From the NCBI RefSeq assembly GCF_007751715.1, contig NZ_CP036292.1, positions 2,232,001 through 2,296,000 of the forward strand: a stretch of 64,000 nt of DNA, read 5' to 3'. Of this stretch, positions 25,568-32,927 are shown in pieces (positions within the stretch are counted from its first letter, which is position 1; every line of letters starts with the position of its first letter). The notes under the pieces are model-generated. The model did not search any database, was not told the origin of the DNA, and saw only the letters and a list, made by a program, of their open reading frames with translations. A program made the translations under genes and the position numbers. Source of the DNA: Rosistilla oblonga (lineage in GTDB: Bacteria > Planctomycetota > Planctomycetia > Pirellulales > Pirellulaceae).

Positions 25568-27076
25568 TTACAGTTTGCTGAGAATCTGCGCCGCTTTGGC
25601 TTCGTAGAGCGCCTGCCACGCCGGGGCCAACACGCAATCGCTGTCCTCTTGCGCATTCCCCACGTTCCGCAATTGGTCGGCGGTGGGGGCGTAATAAATG
25701 TAGCCGTTGGTATACCCGGCGACAAAGGTGTGCTCGTGCGGCGACGCTTGTTTGATGTTCTTGCCGATCTGGACCGTCAGTTCGCCGGGGAACGTCGTCA
25801 GCACAAAATCGCCGACGCGCAGCCCGACCAGTTCGACATCGATCATCCGCTTGCCGCCGTCGACTAGATCAGCCTGATGTTTCCGCAGCAGGCGAATGTT
25901 TGTGTTGACTCGGGTGATCTGTTCCATCGTGTGGATGTTGTCGATGTAGCGAGCCATGTTCTTGCGGTTCTCGATGTCCAAATGGCGTAGGTCGCTGCGA
26001 CCGAGCGCTTTGTCGTGCAGATAGCGATGCGAATAATAGGAGGGGAATTCTTCGGACAGTCGATACTTCACGACCAGCGGCAAAAACGTCTTCAGGTTCA
26101 GACTGGTACCGGTCAGCGAGTTGACCAATTTCTCGCGTTCGGCTTCCATTTCGATGATCCGCTGCGCCAGATCGGCTCGCGGCAACGGTAGCGTTTCGTT
26201 GACGACGCGCAGTGTGGCGTCGGGACGCGTTTCGATCTTGCGAGCCGCTTGCAGCGTGCTGAGTCCCAGCAGATTGCCGAGCGTTTGGGCGTGACGCGGA
26301 TGGTCGACATCTTTGTAGTCGATCGGATTGATGTCGCCGGCGCAGCCTTGGACAAACAACGCGACCGTTCCGTCGCTCATGTTTTGTTCGATCACATCGG
26401 ACGCATAGCCGGTCATGTCGGCGGTGTTCGCGCCGCCGGGGACGCCTTGGATCGGATGGCAGGCAAAGTTGTAGACGATCGCCAACGTATCCCCTTCGGT
26501 CGTGTCGACTCGCAGCACGCCGATCTGCGGATCGATCGGTCCGACAGCGGCAACCGCTTCATCGGGCGGCAAGGAGTAGGCGTGGCGGACATCGATCTGC
26601 CGGCCATCGGCCAACTGCAGCCGACGGTTCTCCATGATCCGATCCTCGTGGCCGACGCCAACGCCGACTTGGACCGGGACCATCTTGGCAGCAGCTTGCG
26701 AAATCGCTTGGACCGTCAATTCGTCGACGTCGGTCCGGACGACGCTGTGGCAATGACTGGCGTTGATCATCACGTTGGCCGGAGAAATGCCAAGCGACTT
26801 TTCGACCTCGCCGCGGACCTTGCCGAGATATTCGTTGTCGATCCGGCCGATCTCGCCGATCGCCACGGCATCGACTGTCACGATCGCGGCGGTCGTTGTC
26901 CCGTCGCTGATCACCAACGCTCGTACATAGGACCGATCGTTGACCGGACCGGCCTGCATGTCGGTGATGTCGACTTTGGCAACTCCCGCGGTCAGTTCCG
27001 CCGCTCGAAGCTCGGCGGCGGAGTAAATCGTCAGGGTGAAAGAGAACAGGCAGCAGAGGGCAAGATGTCGAAACAT
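25568..27076 (-). CDS. Secreted neutral/alkaline ceramidase-like protein
   Basis: A 502-aa exported protein with a signal peptide (MFRHLALCCLFSFTLTIYSA). The body resembles the N-terminal catalytic domain of neutral/alkaline non-lysosomal ceramidases: AGVAKVDITDM near the start, NASHCHS with candidate zinc ligands, NFACHPIQGVPGG, FVQGCAGDINP, and a C-terminal LTTFPGELTVQIG. Family members hydrolyse the amide of ceramides, but planctomycete homologues are numerous and their substrates are not established. AAGG lies 7 nt before the ATG at 27076. It is followed 15 bp later by the glutamate-synthase-like gene. Confidence 0.82.
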   Translation of the reverse strand: MFRHLALCCLFSFTLTIYSAAELRAAELTAGVAKVDITDMQAGPVNDRSYVRALVISDGTTTAAIVTVDAVAIGEIGRIDNEYLGKVRGEVEKSLGISPANVMINASHCHSVVRTDVDELTVQAISQAAAKMVPVQVGVGVGHEDRIMENRRLQLADGRQIDVRHAYSLPPDEAVAAVGPIDPQIGVLRVDTTEGDTLAIVYNFACHPIQGVPGGANTADMTGYASDVIEQNMSDGTVALFVQGCAGDINPIDYKDVDHPRHAQTLGNLLGLSTLQAARKIETRPDATLRVVNETLPLPRADLAQRIIEMEAEREKLVNSLTGTSLNLKTFLPLVVKYRLSEEFPSYYSHRYLHDKALGRSDLRHLDIENRKNMARYIDNIHTMEQITRVNTNIRLLRKHQADLVDGGKRMIDVELVGLRVGDFVLTTFPGELTVQIGKNIKQASPHEHTFVAGYTNGYIYYAPTADQLRNVGNAQEDSDCVLAPAWQALYEAKAAQILSKL

Positions 27077-27236
27077 TGGCGGGCCTTGAGCGGAGGTGGG
27101 ATAGGAAAGGCAAGAGATCCACAGTTTGTCCGATCCAGCGGCCGCTGTCGAGCAAATTTCTCCGGTGGTCAATGGTTCCGCGGGGCGAGGCGTTGCGTGG
27201 ACAAGAGCCCGCGTCGCACGACGACGCTGTCAAATG

Positions 27237-27275
27237 CTACGCCTTGGCGGCGGGGACTTTATACATTTTGGTGCC
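27237..27275 (-). pseudogene. Duplicated scrap of the zinc-ribbon gene 3' end
   Basis: On the minus strand this reads GTKMYKVPAAKA plus stop, against CTKIFKVPAAKA plus stop in the intact gene next door. The 23 bases at 27238-27260 are identical to 27311-27333, and similarity continues for about 15 bases more; the offset is 73 bp. It lies just beyond the stop of the zinc-ribbon gene, has no start of its own and is a remnant of a tandem duplication or of a second gene. Confidence 0.75.
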
Positions 27276-27309
27276 GGTCGTAGGCAGCACGGACGATCAG
27301 GTCGATCTT

Positions 27310-27606
27310 TTACGCCTTGGCGGCGGGGACTTTAAAGATCTTGGTGCAGCCCGGGCATTTGACAGCTTTGCCGGCGCTGGCTGCGGAAATCTGCAAGACC
27401 TTCTTACAGCCGGGGCAGCGAATTTTGATCTTCTCGGTCGAACCCGACAGCGCCGCCTCGGCAGCTCGCTGGATCTCTTCCAGATCGGCCTCGTAGGGGA
27501 CGTTGACGGTTTCTTGACAGCCGGGACAGCGGACGCGTTTGCCCGCCTGTTTGAGCGTCACTTGCAATTGATTTTTGCAAGATCGACATTGGATTGCGAT
27601 CGACAT
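27310..27606 (-). CDS. Small protein with two zinc ribbons
   Basis: A 98-aa protein made of two similar zinc-ribbon modules joined by an acidic helical linker. The cysteines are at 7, 10, 27 and 30 (CRSC and CPGC) and at 64, 67, 84 and 87 (CPGC and CPGC). Each ribbon has the order CxxC, about 16 residues, CPGC, followed by a VP motif, like the MJ0042-type or rubredoxin-like finger found fused to many planctomycete proteins. It could bind nucleic acid or protein; nothing more can be said. It is divergent from the small membrane protein gene, and a copy of its tail lies directly downstream. Confidence 0.82.
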   Translation of the reverse strand: MSIAIQCRSCKNQLQVTLKQAGKRVRCPGCQETVNVPYEADLEEIQRAAEAALSGSTEKIKIRCPGCKKVLQISAASAGKAVKCPGCTKIFKVPAAKA

Positions 27607-27907
27607 CGGTACAGCCTCTTCTTTTTTGACGCCTCGCCGCGAGAGGAGGTTCCCATGGTTCGTTCCCGAACCGTTAATATGGGAAGCTTGTGGCGGAACG
27701 GCAGCCTCGGGCTCCGGCAGAATGAAGCGGAGTCAACGCCCCATTGGCGGATAACCGGAAAGGTTTAATAACATGGATGCCTTGAAGTTACCAAGCCGCC
27801 GCGAATTGCGATAGTGAATAAGATGTCCTACGAAACATCCGCATCATGCCGCCCCCGCCGAAGCGGTTTAAACGTTATTTGAAACACTCAACGAAACGAT
27901 TTGCTCG
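27607..27907. other. 301-bp divergent intergenic region
   Basis: Separates the zinc-ribbon gene from the membrane protein gene and should hold both promoters. A/T content is higher near 27750-27900, in the part leading to the plus-strand gene. No operator, riboswitch or small gene was recognised. Confidence 0.45.
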
Positions 27908-28399
27908 ATGGACACGCAACTTTTGATCGACACCCTCTCTCGGGTGATCCACGTCGCCACCGCGATCACGTTGGTCGGCGGCAGCGCTTTTATGCTGCTG
28001 GTCCTGATCCCAGCCGCGCTGAATCTGTCCGACGAAGAGCACGACCGCTTGCGAACGGGACTGATCGCGCGTTGGAAGCGGTTTGTCCACATCGGGGTGA
28101 CGCTGTTTTTGATCAGCGGCCTGTACAATTACTACCGCGCGATCCCGTCGCACAAAGGGGATGGGCTGTATCATGCCCTGTTGGGGACGAAGATGTTGAT
28201 CGCGCTGGTGATCTTTTTTATCGCCGCCGCCTTGGTCGGACGCTCTGCGAAACTGGAACCGATCCGCCGCAAGCGAACGCTTTGGCTGAAGGTCCTGCTG
28301 ATCTGTGCATTGATCGTCGTCACGATCTCCGGCTTCGTCAAAGTTCGCGGCCCGCAGCCACCCGCCGCGGCGAAAGCTCCCGCAGCGGTAACCGAATAA
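27908..28399 (+). CDS. Four-helix integral membrane protein, CopD/DUF2269-like
   Basis: A 163-aa protein with four predicted membrane segments (about residues 12-36, 60-76, 90-110 and 125-145). Its pattern of histidines in the first two helices (VIHVATAITLVGG and RFVHIGVTLFLISGLYNYY) recalls CopD and DUF2269 membrane proteins, some of which bind haem or copper. That similarity is only in topology and spacing, so the assignment is tentative. The C-terminal tail is Ala/Pro-rich. It stands alone, convergent with the large secreted protein gene. Confidence 0.6.
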   Translation: MDTQLLIDTLSRVIHVATAITLVGGSAFMLLVLIPAALNLSDEEHDRLRTGLIARWKRFVHIGVTLFLISGLYNYYRAIPSHKGDGLYHALLGTKMLIALVIFFIAAALVGRSAKLEPIRRKRTLWLKVLLICALIVVTISGFVKVRGPQPPAAAKAPAAVTE

Positions 28400-28472
28400 G
28401 TCGGCTGGATCAGCAAAACTTCAGCCGCTGCGATTCGCGTCGGCAATGTTCGATCGAGCCAGCGGGCAGCTC

Positions 28473-31160
28473 TTATTTTGCAGCCCGTTTGACGTCGACT
28501 TCCATATCGATCAGCAAACGTTCATCGACGACGTCGACCGAAGCTTCCAGTCCGCGGAACCAGTTCATCACAGCGGCGGTTTGCGGCGCGTGGGCTTCGG
28601 TCGCCGAGGAGCACCAGTGTCCATCGTCGCGGCAGTGGTATTCGCCGTGCAGCGGACACTGCATCGCTGCCCCAAGCAGTTCCTCGGCAAACGGTAGCGT
28701 CGACGCGGCGTCGATTCCCAGTTGCTCGGTGAGTCGCGACAGCAGGTCACAGCCGGCTTGCGATTTCTTTTGTTCGCCCTCCAGCAGCGTCTCACTGACC
28801 CACTGGCCAAGATCGGTCTGCGAGAGGTCGGCGATTGTCAGTTGGGCTCGTCGCAGCGGTTGCTTGTCGAGCACCGCCAGATCGGGAATGCTCTCGACCA
28901 ACACCTCGCGGTTGAACGACAGCAGGCTGACGCGTTCGGATTGATAACGGTACGCGCCACCGACAAGCCGCGTCATGTTGGGGCCGACGGGGCTGCCGCG
29001 TCCGAGTCCCAGCGGCAAGCGGTCGATCAGGCCGGGATCGGGCCAAGCGGCCAGGTATCCGCGGATCGTCGAGAATGCAAAGATGCGATCGATCGGCGAT
29101 TCGAATTTCTCCAGCGGGGCCGGCCGGCAATCCTTGATTCCACCAAACAGATAATGAGGCGGAATCGATCCGTTCAATTTATCGCTGTGTACGTTGGCGT
29201 AGAACGAAACCAGATCGGACTTCGAAAACTGGACGCCGATATCGGTCGCTGGCCCCAGTTGATCGACTAGCCAAGCCTGTTTGCCCAACAGTCCTGGCGA
29301 GATGTCCAGTGCGATCTGCAATCGCTCTTGCCCCGGTGATTTTGAATCGGCAGTTGCCCGTGCGATCTGGATGAAGACCGGTTCCAGCAGCCCCGGTTGA
29401 TCGGTTCGTGATCGGTTGATCTGGTCCTGCCAGACGCGCTCGGCCGGAGTGATCTTGTCGATCGTGGTGTCGTCGATCGGCAGCAGGGTCTGTCGACCGC
29501 CGCGTCGCGAATCGAGCATCCCGTCGGGCGTCAGGATCAATCCGCTGCGATCGGCTCGCCGGCCAAAGCCCTCCGGAAGGTAGCCCGCGGCGATCAAGTC
29601 TTCGGGCAATTCCAGCGTTTTGCCTTCGTTTGCGGCAGTCGCGCGGGCGGCGACCAGCACCGCCATCTCAGCGGCGGCGTGGCTGCGACGCTGCAGTTCG
29701 ATCTGAAACTGTGGCGTGTAGAGGCGACTCAAGAATCGCCCCGACAGATAAAACGTGATCGCGGCGGTTTTGGCGTTGGGATACTGTTTGCGGAACTGTT
29801 GGAATTCGGCGGTTGCGGCGAGCGTCGTTCGCGATTTGCGGGCGGCGATGAACCGCCCCGCCAAATGCTCGCTGCTGGTCACGAACATCCAGTTCCCATT
29901 GGAGATCCAAAACGAACGGACTCGATTGTCGGGAGTCGACAGCAACGAGACTTCGATCCCTTCGATCGTTTTCGTTTCCAGCGTGCAATCGTCGAACTGG
30001 GCCTCGGTCGCGCGGCGGTCTTTTTCCAGAAACGTCGACAGCAGGAAGGCGTTCTTCGCTTGCAGCAGCACGCCGATCGAAGGTCCATCGTCGATCAACA
30101 GGTCGTTACCGATGACGGCGACGTCGCCGATCAGGGCGTCGCCAAACAGATCGGCCAGTTGGTTGTAGCGGACATTTAATAGCTCTTCGATTCGCTGGCT
30201 GCTGCGTCGATCCAGGATCGGCCGAGCGACCATGTTCTTGATGTCGCCGTCATGTTCTTGAGCCAGCTTTTGAAACCACAGGAAATTCGAAAAGCTGCCG
30301 AACCGCAGATAGAAGCACTCCGGCGGAACCATCCGCGCGATTGGTTCGATCTCCGCCGGGACATCGTCGTCGTCCAGCGGATCGATCTCCGGCGGGGCGG
30401 CAGCGGCCGGCAGATCGGTGAGGACTTCGGACTCTTCGGTCGAGTTGCCGCGCAGAACATTAGCCAGCGCGATCCGCTGCAGGACAGCCGAATCGGCCAT
30501 CATCGCGATCGCAGCGGGTGGCTTTTCCAACCGCATCCGCGACAGCGACGCCGGTGCTGGCAGATCGAGTCGGCGGGAGAGATAGGAGAGCAGGTAGGCG
30601 TCGGCGACGGGAAGGAAGGGAGCCGCTTCGATCTGCCCTTCGGCTTGGTCTTGGTAGGTCTGCCACCACTGCAGCATCGCCGCCCGTTGGTCCTCGGGGC
30701 TGGCGGCGACCGGGACGATCGGAATCGTGGCGACCGCGGGCCCGGAGATCTGCAATTCAAACGGGCTGTCCCCTTGGAACAGGAACCAGATTTCGTAGCC
30801 GGTGACCTGTTCTCTTTCGTCGGCGGTGACCGCCGCTTTGACGACTTGGCCCAGTCGTTCGAGGATCTTACCGCGGCCGAACTTCAGTTCGCGCGGGGCG
30901 GGATCGAGCCGCATCGGATCGCGAACCGTAACGGTTACCGGTTCGGCAGTCGGATAAAGGACACGGCCTTGTGGCGAAGTGACCAGCACTCGCGAGAGCC
31001 CCTCGACCGGCTGAGGCCACTGAACGCGAGCGTATCCAACGCCATAGGTCTCGCCGGCGATCGCAATCACTTCCTGCCCCACTGCGGTTGTTGGGAACCA
31101 AGGGTTCGAAAGGCAATACGAGAGCCCCACGAGATACAGAAACAGCTTGGCATGATGCAT
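28473..31160 (-). CDS. Large secreted planctomycete protein of unknown function
   Basis: An 895-aa protein with a signal peptide (MHHAKLFLYLVGLSYCLSN). There are no further membrane segments. An acidic patch (PEIDPLDDDDVPAEIEP) sits near residue 275, and a cysteine-rich stretch CPLHGEYHCRDDGHWC near residue 840 looks like a small metal- or disulfide-stabilised knot. The middle part, with LADLFGDALIGDVAVIGND and repeated WMFVTSSEHLAGRFI-like segments, is typical of long planctomycete proteins without assigned domains. The start at the ATG 31160 is chosen for the signal peptide; no Shine-Dalgarno is seen. I do not recognise a family. Confidence 0.7.
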   Translation of the reverse strand: MHHAKLFLYLVGLSYCLSNPWFPTTAVGQEVIAIAGETYGVGYARVQWPQPVEGLSRVLVTSPQGRVLYPTAEPVTVTVRDPMRLDPAPRELKFGRGKILERLGQVVKAAVTADEREQVTGYEIWFLFQGDSPFELQISGPAVATIPIVPVAASPEDQRAAMLQWWQTYQDQAEGQIEAAPFLPVADAYLLSYLSRRLDLPAPASLSRMRLEKPPAAIAMMADSAVLQRIALANVLRGNSTEESEVLTDLPAAAAPPEIDPLDDDDVPAEIEPIARMVPPECFYLRFGSFSNFLWFQKLAQEHDGDIKNMVARPILDRRSSQRIEELLNVRYNQLADLFGDALIGDVAVIGNDLLIDDGPSIGVLLQAKNAFLLSTFLEKDRRATEAQFDDCTLETKTIEGIEVSLLSTPDNRVRSFWISNGNWMFVTSSEHLAGRFIAARKSRTTLAATAEFQQFRKQYPNAKTAAITFYLSGRFLSRLYTPQFQIELQRRSHAAAEMAVLVAARATAANEGKTLELPEDLIAAGYLPEGFGRRADRSGLILTPDGMLDSRRGGRQTLLPIDDTTIDKITPAERVWQDQINRSRTDQPGLLEPVFIQIARATADSKSPGQERLQIALDISPGLLGKQAWLVDQLGPATDIGVQFSKSDLVSFYANVHSDKLNGSIPPHYLFGGIKDCRPAPLEKFESPIDRIFAFSTIRGYLAAWPDPGLIDRLPLGLGRGSPVGPNMTRLVGGAYRYQSERVSLLSFNREVLVESIPDLAVLDKQPLRRAQLTIADLSQTDLGQWVSETLLEGEQKKSQAGCDLLSRLTEQLGIDAASTLPFAEELLGAAMQCPLHGEYHCRDDGHWCSSATEAHAPQTAAVMNWFRGLEASVDVVDERLLIDMEVDVKRAAK

Positions 31161-31323
31161 CGCGTTCAATTTTCCATGACGAAGAGAGAAGCAGGACAAT
31201 CCGTTTTCGCGTCGCGGCAAATTGGTTGATTGCGTTGTGCGACGCGCCCCATCGAACCGGACGCGATCACGCGGTCCGGTTTTGCTTTCCCAGGGACGTT
31301 ACGCTGGAGCGCAACGTCTGCGA

Positions 31324-32625
31324 CTACTGGATCGACATCGGTGCGTCTTCACGCAGCGAGCGGATGTAGTTGACCAAGTCCCAGATCTGGTTCGGTTCCA
31401 AACTGGCTGCGGGCATTGGCGTGCCGTCGATGCCAGCGGCGATCCGCAGATACAACAGCTCCGGATCGGAACCGCCGCGGTACAAGCCCTGGCGGAAATC
31501 GCGAGCCTTGATCAATCGTGGTGGCAGGACGCCGCGAGCGATCAATGGGATCTGAGCCGCTTCGTCGGTCGGATCGATACCGCGTTGCAGCGTCCAGTCT
31601 TTAGTCCAGTCGTCGTAGTCTTTGTTGGTTCCGTCGCCCCAGCCCTTGGGGCCGTGGCACTTGGCACATGCAGCGCGTTCGGTGACGAACAGCTCTTTGC
31701 CGCGTTGGATCGATTGCTTCAAGGGCGAATCGCCCGGCGCCTTCGCTGCGGCCACAACCTCGTCGATCGTTGCCGGTACGGGAACGTCTTCGGGTTCGGG
31801 GACTTCGACCACTGCATCCTCGGCGTCCAACCAACCCTCGACGGCGCCAAAGGTGAGGTCCTGGATGAATTCCCACTGCTCGGCGAACATTTCGTACTCT
31901 TCGATCTGAGCTTCATCGGTGAGCGTTTCGGGATCGAAGTCGTCTTTGTATTTCTGCAGATATTTGTCGACCATCGCGTTGTCGAACAGCGTTTCGCCAG
32001 CGGCAAAGTCGATCAATTCCGCCTCTTCCAACAGCGCCCGTTCGACTTCGCCACGCCAGGTCAGATACATCACGTAATCGATCAGCGCTTCGACATCTTC
32101 GGGATTCTTATTCAGCTCGGGGATCGCCACCATCGCGGTCCCATCGAGTCCGTGGGTGATCGCAAAATGGAGATCTTCACGCAGCGGCTTCGATCCGCGG
32201 CGGGTGCTCTTAAATTTGTATTTCCCCATTCGATAGTCGCGAGGATAGGGATCAAGCAGTGCGGCGGTCGTGCCGCGACCGTTGCCGGTGATGCCGTGGC
32301 AGGTCGAGCAATGTTGGCGATACAGCCCGCGGCCCTGTTCGCTGGGCGAACCCGACGCGGCGACCAAATTATCCATGCTGACCAGCGTTCCGAGATCGGG
32401 ATCCTCGAGAAGGAAGTCGGGCAGTTTCGGATCGTCGGGAGTCCCGAACAATCGCGTAAGCGCGGTCTGCGTTTCCGCCAACGCTTGATCCATCGGCTCT
32501 TCGACCGACATCGACACCAGTTCGGCCAAGACCATGTTCGGTTCGAATTCCGCAACATAAGGCTTTTCGCAGCCAGTCAAAGCAGCCAAACCGATCAGCA
32601 GCAATGCGTAGGTAGTCGTTTTCAT
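31324..32625 (-). CDS. Dihaem cytochrome c lipoprotein
   Basis: A 433-aa lipoprotein: signal peptide with lipobox AALTGC (Cys19) and two haem c sites, CSTCH at 106-110 and CAKCH at 320-324, each followed by class I cytochrome c features (GTAMVAIPELNKN and GTPMPAAS with candidate methionine ligands). The acidic segment between them is about 200 residues. Its place 89 bp behind ccoS suggests it serves as electron donor or subunit for a cytochrome c oxidase, although no oxidase subunit gene is in the window. AGGA lies 5 nt before the ATG at 32625. Confidence 0.85.
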   Translation of the reverse strand: MKTTTYALLLIGLAALTGCEKPYVAEFEPNMVLAELVSMSVEEPMDQALAETQTALTRLFGTPDDPKLPDFLLEDPDLGTLVSMDNLVAASGSPSEQGRGLYRQHCSTCHGITGNGRGTTAALLDPYPRDYRMGKYKFKSTRRGSKPLREDLHFAITHGLDGTAMVAIPELNKNPEDVEALIDYVMYLTWRGEVERALLEEAELIDFAAGETLFDNAMVDKYLQKYKDDFDPETLTDEAQIEEYEMFAEQWEFIQDLTFGAVEGWLDAEDAVVEVPEPEDVPVPATIDEVVAAAKAPGDSPLKQSIQRGKELFVTERAACAKCHGPKGWGDGTNKDYDDWTKDWTLQRGIDPTDEAAQIPLIARGVLPPRLIKARDFRQGLYRGGSDPELLYLRIAAGIDGTPMPAASLEPNQIWDLVNYIRSLREDAPMSIQ

Positions 32626-32714
32626 GGTGATCCTATGTAATGTGGTGGTCTGTTGTATTGTATCGTTTGCCATGCCGATTCGTCTTGGGGAGGTCGGCAT
32701 TGGTGGCCGCCGGA

Positions 32715-32927
32715 TCAGCCATCGGGATCGGCGGAACCGCGTCGATCGAGATCGCTTTCCGCGGCCTTCGCCGGCTGGGGGCGCGTGTCGCGGTCGTCGA
32801 TCAAGATCCGTACCGCCGGGGTTTCCAAGTCGTCGTATTGTCCGCCGCGGATGCAGTACACGCAGGCGATCATGCCAGCTGCGCCCAGGGCTAGTGCCAG
32901 CGGCAAGGCGACAAACAACACGCTCAT
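32715..32927 (-). CDS. ccoS: CcoS, cbb3-type cytochrome oxidase maturation protein
   Basis: A 70-aa protein with one N-terminal membrane helix followed by the CcoS/FixS signature CIRGGQYDDLETPAVRIL. CcoS is needed to insert cofactors into the cbb3 oxidase. Its ATG shares bases with the ccoI stop (ATGA overlap at 32924-32927), so translation is coupled. The C-terminal tail beyond residue 48 is hydrophilic and variable, as usual. Confidence 0.93.
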   Translation of the reverse strand: MSVLFVALPLALALGAAGMIACVYCIRGGQYDDLETPAVRILIDDRDTRPQPAKAAESDLDRRGSADPDG

